A DNA stretch of 41,615 bases, taken from assembly GCA_017303775.1 (NCBI GenBank), contig JAFLCH010000007.1, forward strand, positions 1-41,615, written 5' to 3'. Below the pieces are notes generated by a model that saw only the letters and a program-made list of their open reading frames with translations, had not been told where the DNA came from and did no database searches. This document shows positions 9,162 to 16,734 of this stretch, one piece after another; within the stretch, counting starts at the first letter, position 1, and every line of letters starts with the position of its first letter. Origin of the DNA: Anaerolineae bacterium (GTDB lineage Bacteria > Chloroflexota > Anaerolineae > Aggregatilineales > Phototrophicaceae). The position numbers were made by a program, and so were the translations under genes.

Positions 9162-9615
9162 TTGCTCACCCTCCGACGGACAAAATCAGACCCTCGATGA
9201 TGGTTCACCCAGGGCGCTTCTCAAAATATATTGGAAAGCTCAGGAAAATAGAGACTAAAACGGAATCCGACTTGTGTGAACTTAGTGGGTACGAGTCTCG
9301 ACTATATTCATGTAACCAGCCTTTCGTTCAACTGTCAATTGAGGGTGGTACAGGTGGCCTTAACACAATCACTACATGACTGGTACAAGCTGCCGACGAA
9401 GGTTCAAAAAAGATCATAGCAGATCATTTGATGAAAAGCAAGCACCGAGTTCACACCTTCCACTCCCCTATACGATCAGGTAGCGCGGTTGTTCAATGTT
9501 CAGTATAAACCGGCGAAAGTGGGATTGACATCCGGCAAAAGGCGGAGTTGGGGTGCCCAATTGGACAGGAAGCAGCGGACAGGAAAGATACACCTGCCCG
9601 CTGTGTTCAACGGGA
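9162..9615. other. Intergenic region without a convincing gene
   Basis: About 450 bases between the exporter operon and the MoxR-type gene. Short open frames on both strands have no recognisable product and no ribosome binding site. A possible minus-strand promoter for the exporter genes is at 9310-9338. Around 9565-9605 two GGACAGGAA words and a CAGCGG/CCGCTG pair occur, but they form no clear terminator. Confidence 0.6.
9310..9338 (-). promoter_or_regulatory. Candidate promoter for the exporter operon
   Basis: On the minus strand TTGACA (9333-9338) is followed after 17 bases by TTACAT (9310-9315). The -35 is a perfect match and the -10 a weak one. It lies about 150 bases upstream of the TTG start at 9161. 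Confidence 0.4.
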
Positions 9616-10590
9616 TTAGTTCGACCAGCCGCGCTGCCCTGATTGGCCGCCACGGGCATCGCCGGAGCGACGGTTGAGGGGTTGTTCGCGGCTGCCGCCG
9701 GATATGGCGCGCCGGGCCTTTTGGACATCGCTTTCGTGCTTGAGCAGCACAGTGAGCGTGGTTTCGAGGGTGTGCTTGTCGAGGCTGTCGGCGTTGAGCA
9801 TGACGAGCGACTTGGCCCAGTCGATGGTTTCGGAGACGCTGGGATTCTTCTTGAGATCCATCTGGCGGAGCTGCTGGACGACTTCGACGGCCTGCTGGGC
9901 GAGGCGGGCGTTGAGTTCGGGGACGCGCATCTTGACGATGCGGAGTTCGGACTCGTGGCTGGGATAGTCGATGAAGAGGTAGAGGCAGCGGCGCTTGAGG
10001 GCTTCGGAGAGTTCGCGGGTGTTGTTGCTGGTGAGGATGACGGTGGGGCGATGGCGGGCGGTTATCGTCCCCAACTCCGGCACGGACACCTGAAAGTCGC
10101 TGAGGATTTCGAGCAGGAAGGCTTCAAACTCGGCGTCGGCGCGGTCGATTTCGTCGATGAGGAGGACGACTGGTTCGGGAGCGGTGATGGCTTGCAGGAG
10201 GGGACGGGCGAGCAGGAAACGCTCGGAGAAGAAGACATTTTCCTCCTGCCCCAGCCGGTCGGCGGCGTCGGTGAGGCTGCCGGCGTTGGCGAGCAGTTCG
10301 CTGAGCTTGTCACGCAGGAGCTGGGTGTAGAGCATCTGCTTGGCGTACTCCCATTCGTAGAGGGCTTTGCTTTCGTCCAAGCCTTCGTAACACTGGAGGC
10401 GGATGAGCTGCCGCCCGTTGGCTTTGGCCCATGCTTTGGCGAGTTCGGTTTTGCCGACGCCCGCGGGGCCTTCCGTTAGAACCGGTTTTTGCAATTGATC
10501 GGCCAGAAAGATAACGGTAGAAATCTCGTCGGTGGAAATATACTGCTGTTCGCCGAGTGCGCTGGTGATCTGGCCTACGTCTTTGAACAT
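9616..10590 (-). CDS. MoxR-family AAA+ ATPase (CoxD-like)
   Basis: A 324-residue AAA+ ATPase of the MoxR group, which act as chaperones in cofactor insertion or complex assembly. Walker A is GPAGVGKT (41-48) and Walker B VVLLIDEIDRAD (141-152). The sensor region follows with ILTSNNTRELSEALKRRC. The stretch LQCYEGLDESKALYEWEYAKQ after Walker A is typical of the CoxD-like branch. The start is taken at the ATG at 10590 (FKDVGQITSAL) with GGAG ten bases before it; an ATG at 10617 adds only nine poorly conserved residues. The C-terminal tail is Gly/Arg/Gln-rich. The usual VWA-domain partner is not seen next to it, which is unusual. A lipoprotein gene lies 118 bases upstream on the same strand. Confidence 0.88.
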   Translation of the reverse strand: MFKDVGQITSALGEQQYISTDEISTVIFLADQLQKPVLTEGPAGVGKTELAKAWAKANGRQLIRLQCYEGLDESKALYEWEYAKQMLYTQLLRDKLSELLANAGSLTDAADRLGQEENVFFSERFLLARPLLQAITAPEPVVLLIDEIDRADAEFEAFLLEILSDFQVSVPELGTITARHRPTVILTSNNTRELSEALKRRCLYLFIDYPSHESELRIVKMRVPELNARLAQQAVEVVQQLRQMDLKKNPSVSETIDWAKSLVMLNADSLDKHTLETTLTVLLKHESDVQKARRAISGGSREQPLNRRSGDARGGQSGQRGWSN

Positions 10591-10708
10591 AGCGTGTTGT
10601 CTCCATCTGCCTAACATGCGGGAAGGCGGTATCGCACGACCCTGCCTTCAGGATACATCGAATTGATGGGCATGTCGAACCGAGCGCGCCTGTACTTTTG
10701 GGTAGGGA

Positions 10709-11203
10709 TCAGGGGCGCTGGACGTTGGCGACGACCTCCACAGCGGCATCGGTAATGGTGACGGATTTGAAGGTGAGCAGGCCGCGATCGCGGCTGAGGC
10801 GGCTGTTGAAAACGTCCTGTAGGAGGCGGTTGAACTCGGCGAGACGGGCGTCACCGGCGTCGAAGCCTTCGATGGAAATCTGTGTGGCTTGAACGAGGAG
10901 CGCGCCATCCTGAACGGTGACGGTGAGGGTGACTGTGCCGCTGACCGTTCCCTGCCCGTCGCGGCGTTCGTGCTGTCCGGTGACGAGGATCTGGCCGGAT
11001 TGGAGATCGGCCTGCGGGCTGCGCAGGAGGGGGTTGGGGAGCTGCGCGAGGGCGGCGGTGAGGGCGGTGTTGACGTCCGCTTCGCTGAGGGAGAGGGTTA
11101 GGTCGAGGCCGCCTTCCGCCCCCTGCTGGACGCCGAGATTTTCCCGATTGCAGGCTGCTAGCAGGGTGAGCAGCAGCAGGCACAACAAGGTCAAGCGCTT
11201 CAT
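10709..11203 (-). CDS. Putative lipoprotein, unknown function
   Basis: A 164-residue exported protein with a clear lipoprotein signal: MKRLTLLCLLLLTLLAAC, with LAAC as the lipobox and Cys18 as the lipid anchor. The mature part is short, polar and predicted to be mostly strand, with long runs of alternating Thr/Val (GTVSGTVTLTVTVQDG). It loosely recalls DUF2993/LmeA-like lipid-binding folds, but I cannot confirm that. The start has AAGGAG nine bases upstream. It precedes the MoxR-type ATPase on the same strand; a functional link is possible but not shown. Confidence 0.8.
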   Translation of the reverse strand: MKRLTLLCLLLLTLLAACNRENLGVQQGAEGGLDLTLSLSEADVNTALTAALAQLPNPLLRSPQADLQSGQILVTGQHERRDGQGTVSGTVTLTVTVQDGALLVQATQISIEGFDAGDARLAEFNRLLQDVFNSRLSRDRGLLTFKSVTITDAAVEVVANVQRP

Positions 11204-11285
11204 CTGTATATGCTCCTTGATAGACCTTCCGAGTGCTTTTGATGATCGGCGGCAGGTGTTACGCCGTTGTGATCAATGTGTAAAT

Positions 11286-11615
11286 TTATCCGGCCTGCGA
11301 GTATTCGGCAGGGGCGAAAAAGACGATGATGTGCAGGTCTTCGTCGATGCTGTGGAAGCGGTGTTCGACATGGGCGGCGACGAATAGGACTGAGCCGGCC
11401 TGCACGGGGATGTTTTCCCCATCATGGAAGAACATGCCGCGCCCGCGCACGACGTAATAGACTTCGTCTTCGGTGTGGGGCTGCTGTTCATCGGTTGCGC
11501 CGGTGGGGAGGACGTAGAGGCCGACGCTGAGGCTGGTTTCGCGGATAAATTCCAGATAGGCGTGGCCGGATTGGGCGCGCTGCTGGAGGAGGTCGGTGAG
11601 TTGGAAGGCTTTCAT
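11286..11615 (-). CDS. Small single-domain cupin protein
   Basis: A 109-residue cupin. The first cupin motif is visible as QPHTEDEVYYVVRGRG (His and Glu metal ligands) and the second as AGSVLFVAAHVEHRFHSI. Such proteins are small beta-barrels binding a metal ion, acting as isomerases, dioxygenases or sensors; no specific activity can be assigned. The ATG at 11615 (MKAFQLTDLLQQ) has AAGGA upstream and matches the family start; the frame stays open 72 bases further but without family-like sequence. Confidence 0.85.
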   Translation of the reverse strand: MKAFQLTDLLQQRAQSGHAYLEFIRETSLSVGLYVLPTGATDEQQPHTEDEVYYVVRGRGMFFHDGENIPVQAGSVLFVAAHVEHRFHSIDEDLHIIVFFAPAEYSQAG

Positions 11616-11698
11616 GAGGTGATTCCTTCGTATGTAGAAACACAGGCTACTGAGATTGAGGATACGCGGAAATGGGGAAATCGCCAAGCGAGTCTGTT

Positions 11699-11929
11699 AC
11701 CCGTGAGCGGGAGAGGCCAAACTCTTGATGGCGGGTTTGGCAGCAGCAGCGGCGGCGGCGTGGTGGTCAAAAAAGGCGGGAAGCAGGCGGGGCTGCCGCC
11801 GAGGGGGGTGTTTGTCGTCGTCGTCGTCGTCGTCGCCGACAAAGAATCCGGCACCCCCTCCGGCACTTCGTGCCGCCCGGCAGCCGCTTTGCGCTGCACG
11901 CCGAAGCGTCAGGGGAGGCAAAATACAGG
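11699..11929 (+). repeat. Diverged dispersed repeat, copy A
   Basis: Shares ordered blocks with copy B at 12065-12254: ACCCGTGA, CGGGAGAGGCC, a GGC-rich run ending GGCGTGG, GGCACCCCCTCC, CGGCAGCCGC, GCGCTGCACGCC, AAGCGT, AGGGGAGG and AAAATACAGG. Blocks keep their order but spacing differs, as in old copies of an intergenic element. Confidence 0.7.
11814..11834 (+). repeat. GTC trinucleotide microsatellite (seven units)
   Basis: Seven uninterrupted GTC units lie within repeat copy A and are absent from copy B. Such a run is prone to slippage and should vary between strains. Confidence 0.85.
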
Positions 11930-12064
11930 GGAGGGCGGCGCAGATACGCTCTGAAGCTCAACCAGAACCTCACCCCTTAAAGGTCGATGCTGCCCATTAG
12001 TGAGGGGGAAGTGGCAAGGTTGGCGGCATTGGCGGCAGTGACATTGGCAGTAGAGTGCCAAGTT

Positions 12065-12254
12065 ACCCGTGATCAGTAGGCAGTTATCAGCGGGAGAGGC
12101 CTACTGAGGCCAAGCTCTGCCCCTTGCCGGAGGGGTTGGCGGCGGCGGCGGCGTGGCGGTGCAATGCGGCACCCCCTCCTCGTTCGCTACGCTCACGATC
12201 CCGGCAGCCGCACAAGGCGCTGCACGCCAAAGCGTTAGGGGAGGAAAAATACAG
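12065..12254 (+). repeat. Diverged dispersed repeat, copy B
   Basis: Second copy of the element at 11699-11929, with the same block order from ACCCGTGA to AAATACAGG. It contains an extra segment near 12075-12120 (GTAGGCAGTTATCAG and a GAGGCC repeat) and lacks the GTC run. Confidence 0.7.
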
Positions 12255-12298
12255 GCTGCGTGGACAAGGCCGCCACAGCCGCCACACGGGGTCATGAT
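12241..12298 (+). repeat. Left arm of an imperfect inverted repeat pair
   Basis: The reverse complement of this segment (CATGACCCCGTGTGGCGG, then CTGTGGCGGCCTTGTC, then CTGTATTT) aligns with 12778-12852. I count roughly 33 matches in the best 40 aligned positions by eye. Confidence 0.6.
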
Positions 12299-12597
12299 TG
12301 GGACAGCGTGGCGACGTGGTCGACGGTGGGCAAGTATGCGGTTGTTAAGATGCACAGCGCTTGCTGATGGAACAGACGCTGAATACAGTGTAACCGAAAA
12401 GGGGGGCGTTAGGGTGACCATTTGGAAGAACATTTGGTAACTTTTTCCCGCCATCCGCACCAACCTTTTCCCGCTCAACACTTGTTAAATGGGTTGGGGT
12501 ATGGTTAGAAAATGGTTTGTGGACAAACCTGAATTAAACTTTTTCTATAAGAAGCGGGGCTAGAGGGCAGAAAAAGGGGAATGGGTGAGAATGGAGG

Positions 12598-12741
12598 TTA
12601 ACGGCGGCGACGGAAGGTGAATTGGCGCTGGCGGTGGAGGGCAACCTGCTTCGCCGTCTGCCCTGTCAGGAGCTGGATGATGACCTTATCCGCCATCTCC
12701 AGCTCGCCAAACGGCACAAAACCTGATGACTGTTTCTTGCC
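12598..12741 (-). pseudogene. Possible remnant of a coding region (about 47 codons)
   Basis: On the minus strand an open stretch between in-frame stops ends at TAA (12598-12600). It has a protein-like composition: FVPFGELEMADKVIIQLL, then TGQTAKQVALHRQRQ, ending FTFRRRR. Its amphipathic helix pattern differs from the repeat-derived frames around it. A GTG at 12715-12717 or an ATG ten codons from there could be a start, but no good ribosome binding site is seen. It may be the 3' end of a decayed gene or a very small gene; I do not recognise the family. Confidence 0.35.
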
Positions 12742-12777
12742 TTATCCCTACGTCGGGTGACATACATGGAGGCCGGC

Positions 12778-12852
12778 ATCCATGCCCCCGCGTGGCATCT
12801 GTGGCGGCCATGTCAACGGCAATCTCGCTCATTCCCGCTGTATTTCACCGCC
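12778..12852 (-). repeat. Right arm of an imperfect inverted repeat pair
   Basis: Contains CCCCGCGTGGCATCTGTGG, CGGCCATGTC and CTGTATTT in the same order as the reverse complement of 12241-12298. An insertion of about 20 bases separates the last two blocks. The pair encloses about 480 bases including the possible gene remnant, and this arm ends 15 bases before the GNAT stop. Confidence 0.55.
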
Positions 12853-12867
12853 GCTGCAAAACCCCCA

Positions 12868-13449
12868 TCAAAGCGCCACCGGATACCGCAGTTGAGGCGC
12901 TACCGCCCGCCACGCTGCCGCGTCCGCCTCTCCGCGCACATATGGCACAAACCCGAATCGCAGGTACAAATTCAAGGCCGGAATCCGCCCGCTGCTGGTT
13001 TCCAACCACGCCTCGTTGTACCCCAACTCGCGGAACACATCCAGAATCGCGCTCAACATCGGTTTCGCCAGCCCCAGCCCCTGCGCCGACGGAACGATAG
13101 CCACCCAATGCACCAACCCCGCGTCCCGTCCCAACAGCGTATCGCTGTTCCACGCCGTCACAGTCCCGATATCCGTCCCGTCAGCATCAACCAGAAACAT
13201 CACCCGCTGCGGGCGCTTGGCCTCGTCCGGCATATACCTAGCGAATGTTTCCGCCGTCGGCGTCAAGAACGGTTCCGCCACCTCATGGATGCGCACCCAC
13301 GTCTCCACATCCCCCTCGCCGTAAAACCGCATCCGGTATCCCGCCGGCAACTCAAAACGGGGACTCGCCGCGAGATTCGGATGCACCATCCACACGTTGA
13401 CGTTCGCCTTTTCCGCATCTTCATGAGAGGTCTGAGGCTGGTCGCTCAT
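12868..13449 (-). CDS. GNAT-family N-acetyltransferase
   Basis: A 193-residue acetyltransferase of the GNAT superfamily. The acetyl-CoA binding motif A is visible near residues 117-135 (HWVAIVPSAQGLGLAKPML, with the QGxGxA phosphate loop). Motif B follows as AWLETSSGRIPALNLYLRFGF. The first 45 residues are polar and variable. The ATG at 13449 has GGAGGA seven to eight bases upstream; a GTG five codons earlier lies inside that site. The acceptor substrate cannot be told. It is divergent from the iron-type binding protein gene. Confidence 0.87.
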   Translation of the reverse strand: MSDQPQTSHEDAEKANVNVWMVHPNLAASPRFELPAGYRMRFYGEGDVETWVRIHEVAEPFLTPTAETFARYMPDEAKRPQRVMFLVDADGTDIGTVTAWNSDTLLGRDAGLVHWVAIVPSAQGLGLAKPMLSAILDVFRELGYNEAWLETSSGRIPALNLYLRFGFVPYVRGEADAAAWRAVAPQLRYPVAL

Positions 13450-13714
13450 CTGCTTTTCCTCCACAGCTACACACGCAACAACCCTTCATTGTACCGTCGA
13501 ACCACCGCCTAATCGAGCCGGTTTAACCCCTGTTACACCCCAATCCGGCGCGGGTTCACAACATCTTTTGCAGCCGCCGGAAAGTGGTTATCTCCCCTCG
13601 CATACTCATTTTCCAGTCGCCGTAATTCTGCCTTTAATCAATCGTCTGGAAAGCCTTCCGACGCGCGGCTATCCTCCCCGCCCAACAAATCGATTTCATG
13701 GAGGAAATGTCAAC

Positions 13715-15592
13715 GTGTCGATGAAACAATCGAAAACGGGGTATCGTTACTTAAGCTATGGACTGCTGACCGCTCTGCTGTTGGTCATCACCAGCCTGTT
13801 CGTATTCGCGCAGGACACCGCTGCCTGCGAAGCCGGAAGCCGCCTGTTCACGCACGCCCTTGGCGAAAGCTGCATTCCCGAACACCCACTGCGCGTCGTT
13901 GTGCTGGATACAGGCGAGTTGGATAACGCCCTCGCCCTTGGTGCGCCCGTCGTCGGTGCGCCTGTCGAAGATGCCCTTCGCTATCAAGCCTATTTGGATG
14001 GTCAACTAGAGGGCATCGCCAGCACCGGTTCGATCAGTGAACCCAATTTTGAAGCCATCCTCGCCCTCGCTCCCGACCTCATTTTGGGCAGTAAGCAGCG
14101 CTACGAAGCCATCTACCCCCAGCTTTCGGAAATCGCCCCCACCGTCCTCACCCAATCACTGCGCGTGCCGTGGCAGGAGAACTTCAACCTGCATGCCGAC
14201 GCCTTGGGCCGCACTACCGAAGCCGAAACACTGCTCGCCGCCTATGATGCACAGGTCGCCGATGTACAAGCCGCCCTTGGTGATTCGCTGGATACCCTCA
14301 CCGTCTCCATTATCCGCTTCCGTCCGGGGCAGGTGCGCTTGTACCTGAAAAGCTCCTACATCGGCTACATCCTGCAAGATGTAGGCTTGCAGCGTCCCCC
14401 TTCGCAAGATCAGGATGTGTTCTCGGCTGAAATTTCGATTGAAGAAATGCAGCAGGCCGACGCCGATTACATCTTCGTCACTGGCTACGATGTCGAAGAC
14501 AGTGAACGCGAAACCTTCCTCAACAGCCCCATGTGGCAAACGCTCGGCGCAGTGCAAAGCGGGCGCGTCATTGATGTCAATGATGATACATGGATTGCCG
14601 GTCTGGGTGTACAAGCCGCGCAGCTTGTCCTCGCTGATCTCGTCCGATACCTAGGCGCGCCCACCACAGCCGTCACGACCTGCGAACCGGGTTTCCGCCT
14701 CTTCGACCATGAACTACTCGCCACCGATCCAGTGTGTGTGCCCGAAGACCCCCAGCGAATCGTTGCACTGGATATGAGCATCATCGAGCTGCTCATGATC
14801 GCCGGTGAAACCCCTGCCGCGGTCCCTGCCGTCGCCTTCAACTCCTACATCCGGATGCACCCTGAGCTAGAATCACCCCTGAATCAAGTGTTGGAAACTG
14901 CCGTCGATACTGGCTATCCGCCCAACCTCGAAGCCATTCTCTCCTCCGAACCGGATCTCATCATCAGCCCCAATGACTTCATCAGCCAGACCATTTTCGA
15001 AGAACTCAACGCCAGCTCCACCACCATCCTCTTCACGCCGCAGCCCGGAGATTGGCGCAGCCGTTTGAGCTTCGCCGGTGAACTGCTCGGCTTGACGGAA
15101 ACCGTAGATCAAGTGCTGGCCGATTATGATGTGCGAGTCGCGGAACTGAAGGACGCACTCGCTAGCGATGCTGCCGAAACCACCGTCTCGCTCATCCGCA
15201 CCTTCCCCGACCAAATCGGCTTACTCGTCTCCGGCACCAATGCCGCTGCGATTCTGGAAAGCGTTGGTTTGGCGCGTCCCGAATCGCAAAGCGTGGATTA
15301 CGATTACGTCCTCAGCCAACTGAACGGGCGTCCGGAAATCCTCATCTCGACCGAAGAATTGGGCTTAGCTGATGGCGATTACATCTTCGTCTTCGGTGAC
15401 ACGTCCGCGCTGGTTGCCAATCCGCTGTGGGGAGCGCTCGGCGCGGTGCAAAACGGGCAGGCATTTGAAGTCGGCTACTATTGGTGGGGTGATGATCTTT
15501 TCTCTGCCCACGACATTCTGGACGACCTGTTCACTCATATAGCAGGTATCGAAGCTGAAAACGGCAACCCATTTGAAAATGGGCTGGAATAA
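13715..15592 (+). CDS. Tandem-duplicated FepB/FecB-type periplasmic binding protein
   Basis: A 625-residue exported protein made of two fused copies of the metal-chelate binding fold (siderophore, haem or cobalamin uptake). A signal peptide lies around residues 12-33. Copy 1 runs from about residue 38 (CEAGSRLFTH, CIPEHPLRVVVLD) and copy 2 from about 323 (CEPGFRLFDH, CVPEDPQRIVALD). Each then has NFEAIL/NLEAIL, APDLILG/EPDLIIS, and an ADYIFVTG/GDYIFVFG ending with W-GALGAVQ-G. Normal family members have one such domain of about 300 residues. The GTG at 13715 is chosen because GGAGG lies ten bases upstream; the ATG two codons later is possible. No permease or ATPase is adjacent. The ligand is unknown. 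Confidence 0.88.
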   Translation: MSMKQSKTGYRYLSYGLLTALLLVITSLFVFAQDTAACEAGSRLFTHALGESCIPEHPLRVVVLDTGELDNALALGAPVVGAPVEDALRYQAYLDGQLEGIASTGSISEPNFEAILALAPDLILGSKQRYEAIYPQLSEIAPTVLTQSLRVPWQENFNLHADALGRTTEAETLLAAYDAQVADVQAALGDSLDTLTVSIIRFRPGQVRLYLKSSYIGYILQDVGLQRPPSQDQDVFSAEISIEEMQQADADYIFVTGYDVEDSERETFLNSPMWQTLGAVQSGRVIDVNDDTWIAGLGVQAAQLVLADLVRYLGAPTTAVTTCEPGFRLFDHELLATDPVCVPEDPQRIVALDMSIIELLMIAGETPAAVPAVAFNSYIRMHPELESPLNQVLETAVDTGYPPNLEAILSSEPDLIISPNDFISQTIFEELNASSTTILFTPQPGDWRSRLSFAGELLGLTETVDQVLADYDVRVAELKDALASDAAETTVSLIRTFPDQIGLLVSGTNAAAILESVGLARPESQSVDYDYVLSQLNGRPEILISTEELGLADGDYIFVFGDTSALVANPLWGALGAVQNGQAFEVGYYWWGDDLFSAHDILDDLFTHIAGIEAENGNPFENGLE

Positions 15593-15615
15593 GGCCTGAA
15601 CATTTGCTGTGTATA

Positions 15616-15644
15616 CGGGGGCAGTCGATGATCGGCTGCTCCCG
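15616..15644 (+). terminator. GC-rich hairpin after the tandem binding protein gene
   Basis: A 12-pair stem including two G-T pairs (arms 15616-15627 and 15633-15644, loop ATGAT) lies 23 bases after the stop. There is no T run after it, so it may stabilise the mRNA 3' end rather than terminate by itself. Confidence 0.5.
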
Positions 15645-15925
15645 CACATGAGGAACATCACCATCTAAGAAGCCTTTGAGCTGTAGCAAATCGCGACCAA
15701 CCTCCCGTTTTACCTCAAGCTCATATGACAGGAAAACATGGCACGTATAAATCAAATTTCTTCAACGGGATTCGGGGTTTAACCGGGGGAAATCACAGGC
15801 TAAACCTCCGGGGGGTCGTGGCAGAACCCGCATTAAGCCAAGAAATTAATCACACCGGTAGAATTTCGTGGGGGAGGCAATTTAAGATTTGTAGATCATC
15901 TCTCAAAGTTGAATTGCTATCCAGA
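15645..15925. other. Leader/intergenic region upstream of the DtxR-like gene
   Basis: No gene is seen. The DtxR frame stays open upstream to an ATG at 15725, but that extension has no family similarity. GGTTTA (from about 15776) and TAAACC (about 15800), and nearby CCGG-rich words, could pair to form a structured leader; I match no known riboswitch. Confidence 0.45.
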
Positions 15926-16624
15926 ATGTCCGTTATGACAAGTCACCGTCCACTGGGTTCTACGCTGCGCGAATTCCTGCTCGATCTGTACCAGCTCAGT
16001 GAGCGGGTGGAGTTCAGTGAGCATTACCTCAGCCCGTCTGATCTCACCCATTTGTTGTATGCCACACCCGCCTCATTGAGTCGCTCGATGGCTGAACTGA
16101 AAAAAATGAATCTTGTGGAGCATCAGCCTTATCACGGGGTACGGCTCACAGAAGCCGGTCGGCAGGCAGCACTACCATATGTACGCCGCCAGCGGATTGC
16201 CGAAGTATTTTTGAATCAGGTGATGGGCTTTGAGTGGGACACGATTCACGAAGAGGCAAAACGTTTAGTCGGCGGAATGACTGAAGCCGTCACCGAGCGC
16301 ATGTTTGAAATCGCCGGTTCTCCACAAACCTGCCCGCATGGAGAACCGATCCCTGACCGCGACGGTCACTTCACTCGCCCGAATGACCATCCGCTTCATC
16401 GTTTGCCATTTAAGACCCCGCTCGTCATCACACGGGTGTTAGCCCGCGAGCCGGATCGTTTGAAGTACATCGGCGCGCTCCGTCTGCGCCCCGGAACACC
16501 GCTGCAAGTGATTCATATCGCGCCCTTCGACGGGCCGCTCCAACTGCGCTTGCCCGATGAGTTCCGCATCATCGGGCATAATCTGGCTGAAGTGATTTAT
16601 GCCCGTCCGGTTGAGAATGAATAA
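15926..16624 (+). CDS. DtxR/MntR-family transcriptional regulator lacking primary metal ligands
   Basis: A 232-residue regulator with the DtxR plan: winged helix (about 15-75), dimerisation helices (80-145) and a FeoA/SH3-like C-terminal domain (160-228). The segment YVRRQRIAEVFLNQVMGF followed by DTIHEEAKRLVGGMTE aligns without gaps to DtxR. By that alignment DtxR His79 is Gln89, Glu83 is Glu93 and His98 is His108. Cys102, Glu105 and His106 of the primary site become Lys112, Val115 and Gly116. The conserved CPHGEPIP is kept. It is probably still DNA-binding, but canonical Fe/Mn sensing is doubtful. The ATG at 15926 or the one at 15935 could be the start; neither has a good ribosome site. It follows the tandem binding protein, a possible target. 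Confidence 0.87.
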   Translation: MSVMTSHRPLGSTLREFLLDLYQLSERVEFSEHYLSPSDLTHLLYATPASLSRSMAELKKMNLVEHQPYHGVRLTEAGRQAALPYVRRQRIAEVFLNQVMGFEWDTIHEEAKRLVGGMTEAVTERMFEIAGSPQTCPHGEPIPDRDGHFTRPNDHPLHRLPFKTPLVITRVLAREPDRLKYIGALRLRPGTPLQVIHIAPFDGPLQLRLPDEFRIIGHNLAEVIYARPVENE

Positions 16625-16711
16625 CAGATACGGTTGGCGAATCCACGTAGGATCAATTATGAGGGAAAATGCATTTCAACCACCCGGTGAAAGCATTCGT
16701 TCGCTTTTTGC

Positions 16712-16734
16712 GCGCGATGTTATCGCGCTTATTT
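16712..16734 (+). terminator. Intrinsic terminator of the DtxR-like gene
   Basis: A perfect 7-bp stem, GCGCGAT (16712-16718) and ATCGCGC (16722-16728), is followed by TTATTT. It ends exactly at the stop codon of the convergent small gene. Confidence 0.65.

Larger units (their letters stand above)
11616..12867. other. 1.25-kb gene-free block of diverged repeats
   Basis: I see no intact gene here. Open frames in this stretch are low-complexity (poly-Ala, poly-Val, Arg/Pro-rich) and arise from GC-rich repeats. The block holds two related repeat copies, a GTC microsatellite, an inverted repeat pair and a possible gene remnant, all listed separately. A perfect GGTTTGT-GG-ACAAACC hairpin sits at 12514-12529. 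Confidence 0.7.

Noticed and set aside
9643-10479. A long plus-strand open frame, rich in Gly, Glu and Val, opposite the MoxR-type gene.
   Set aside because: It is the antisense shadow of a GC-rich gene; its composition is biased and the minus-strand product has clear Walker motifs.
11424-12000. Open frames encoding poly-Val, poly-Ala and poly-Asp runs.
   Set aside because: They arise from the GTC and GGC repeats, lack ribosome sites and have no protein-like pattern.
11699-12254. Two similar repeat copies considered as a small CRISPR array.
   Set aside because: Copies are long, diverged and internally gapped; there are no regular short repeats with unique spacers and no cas genes.
12514-12529. 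A TTGTCCACA-like DnaA box inside a hairpin, considered as a replication origin.
   Set aside because: There is only one box, with no cluster, no dnaA/dnaN and no A+T-rich unwinding region.
15770-15860. G-rich leader with GGTTTA/TAAACC pairing considered as a riboswitch.
   Set aside because: No consensus of cobalamin, Moco, FMN or TPP elements could be matched.
15725-15925. Earlier ATG at 15725 for the DtxR-like gene.
   Set aside because: The extra 67 residues have no family similarity; DtxR proteins start close to the winged helix.
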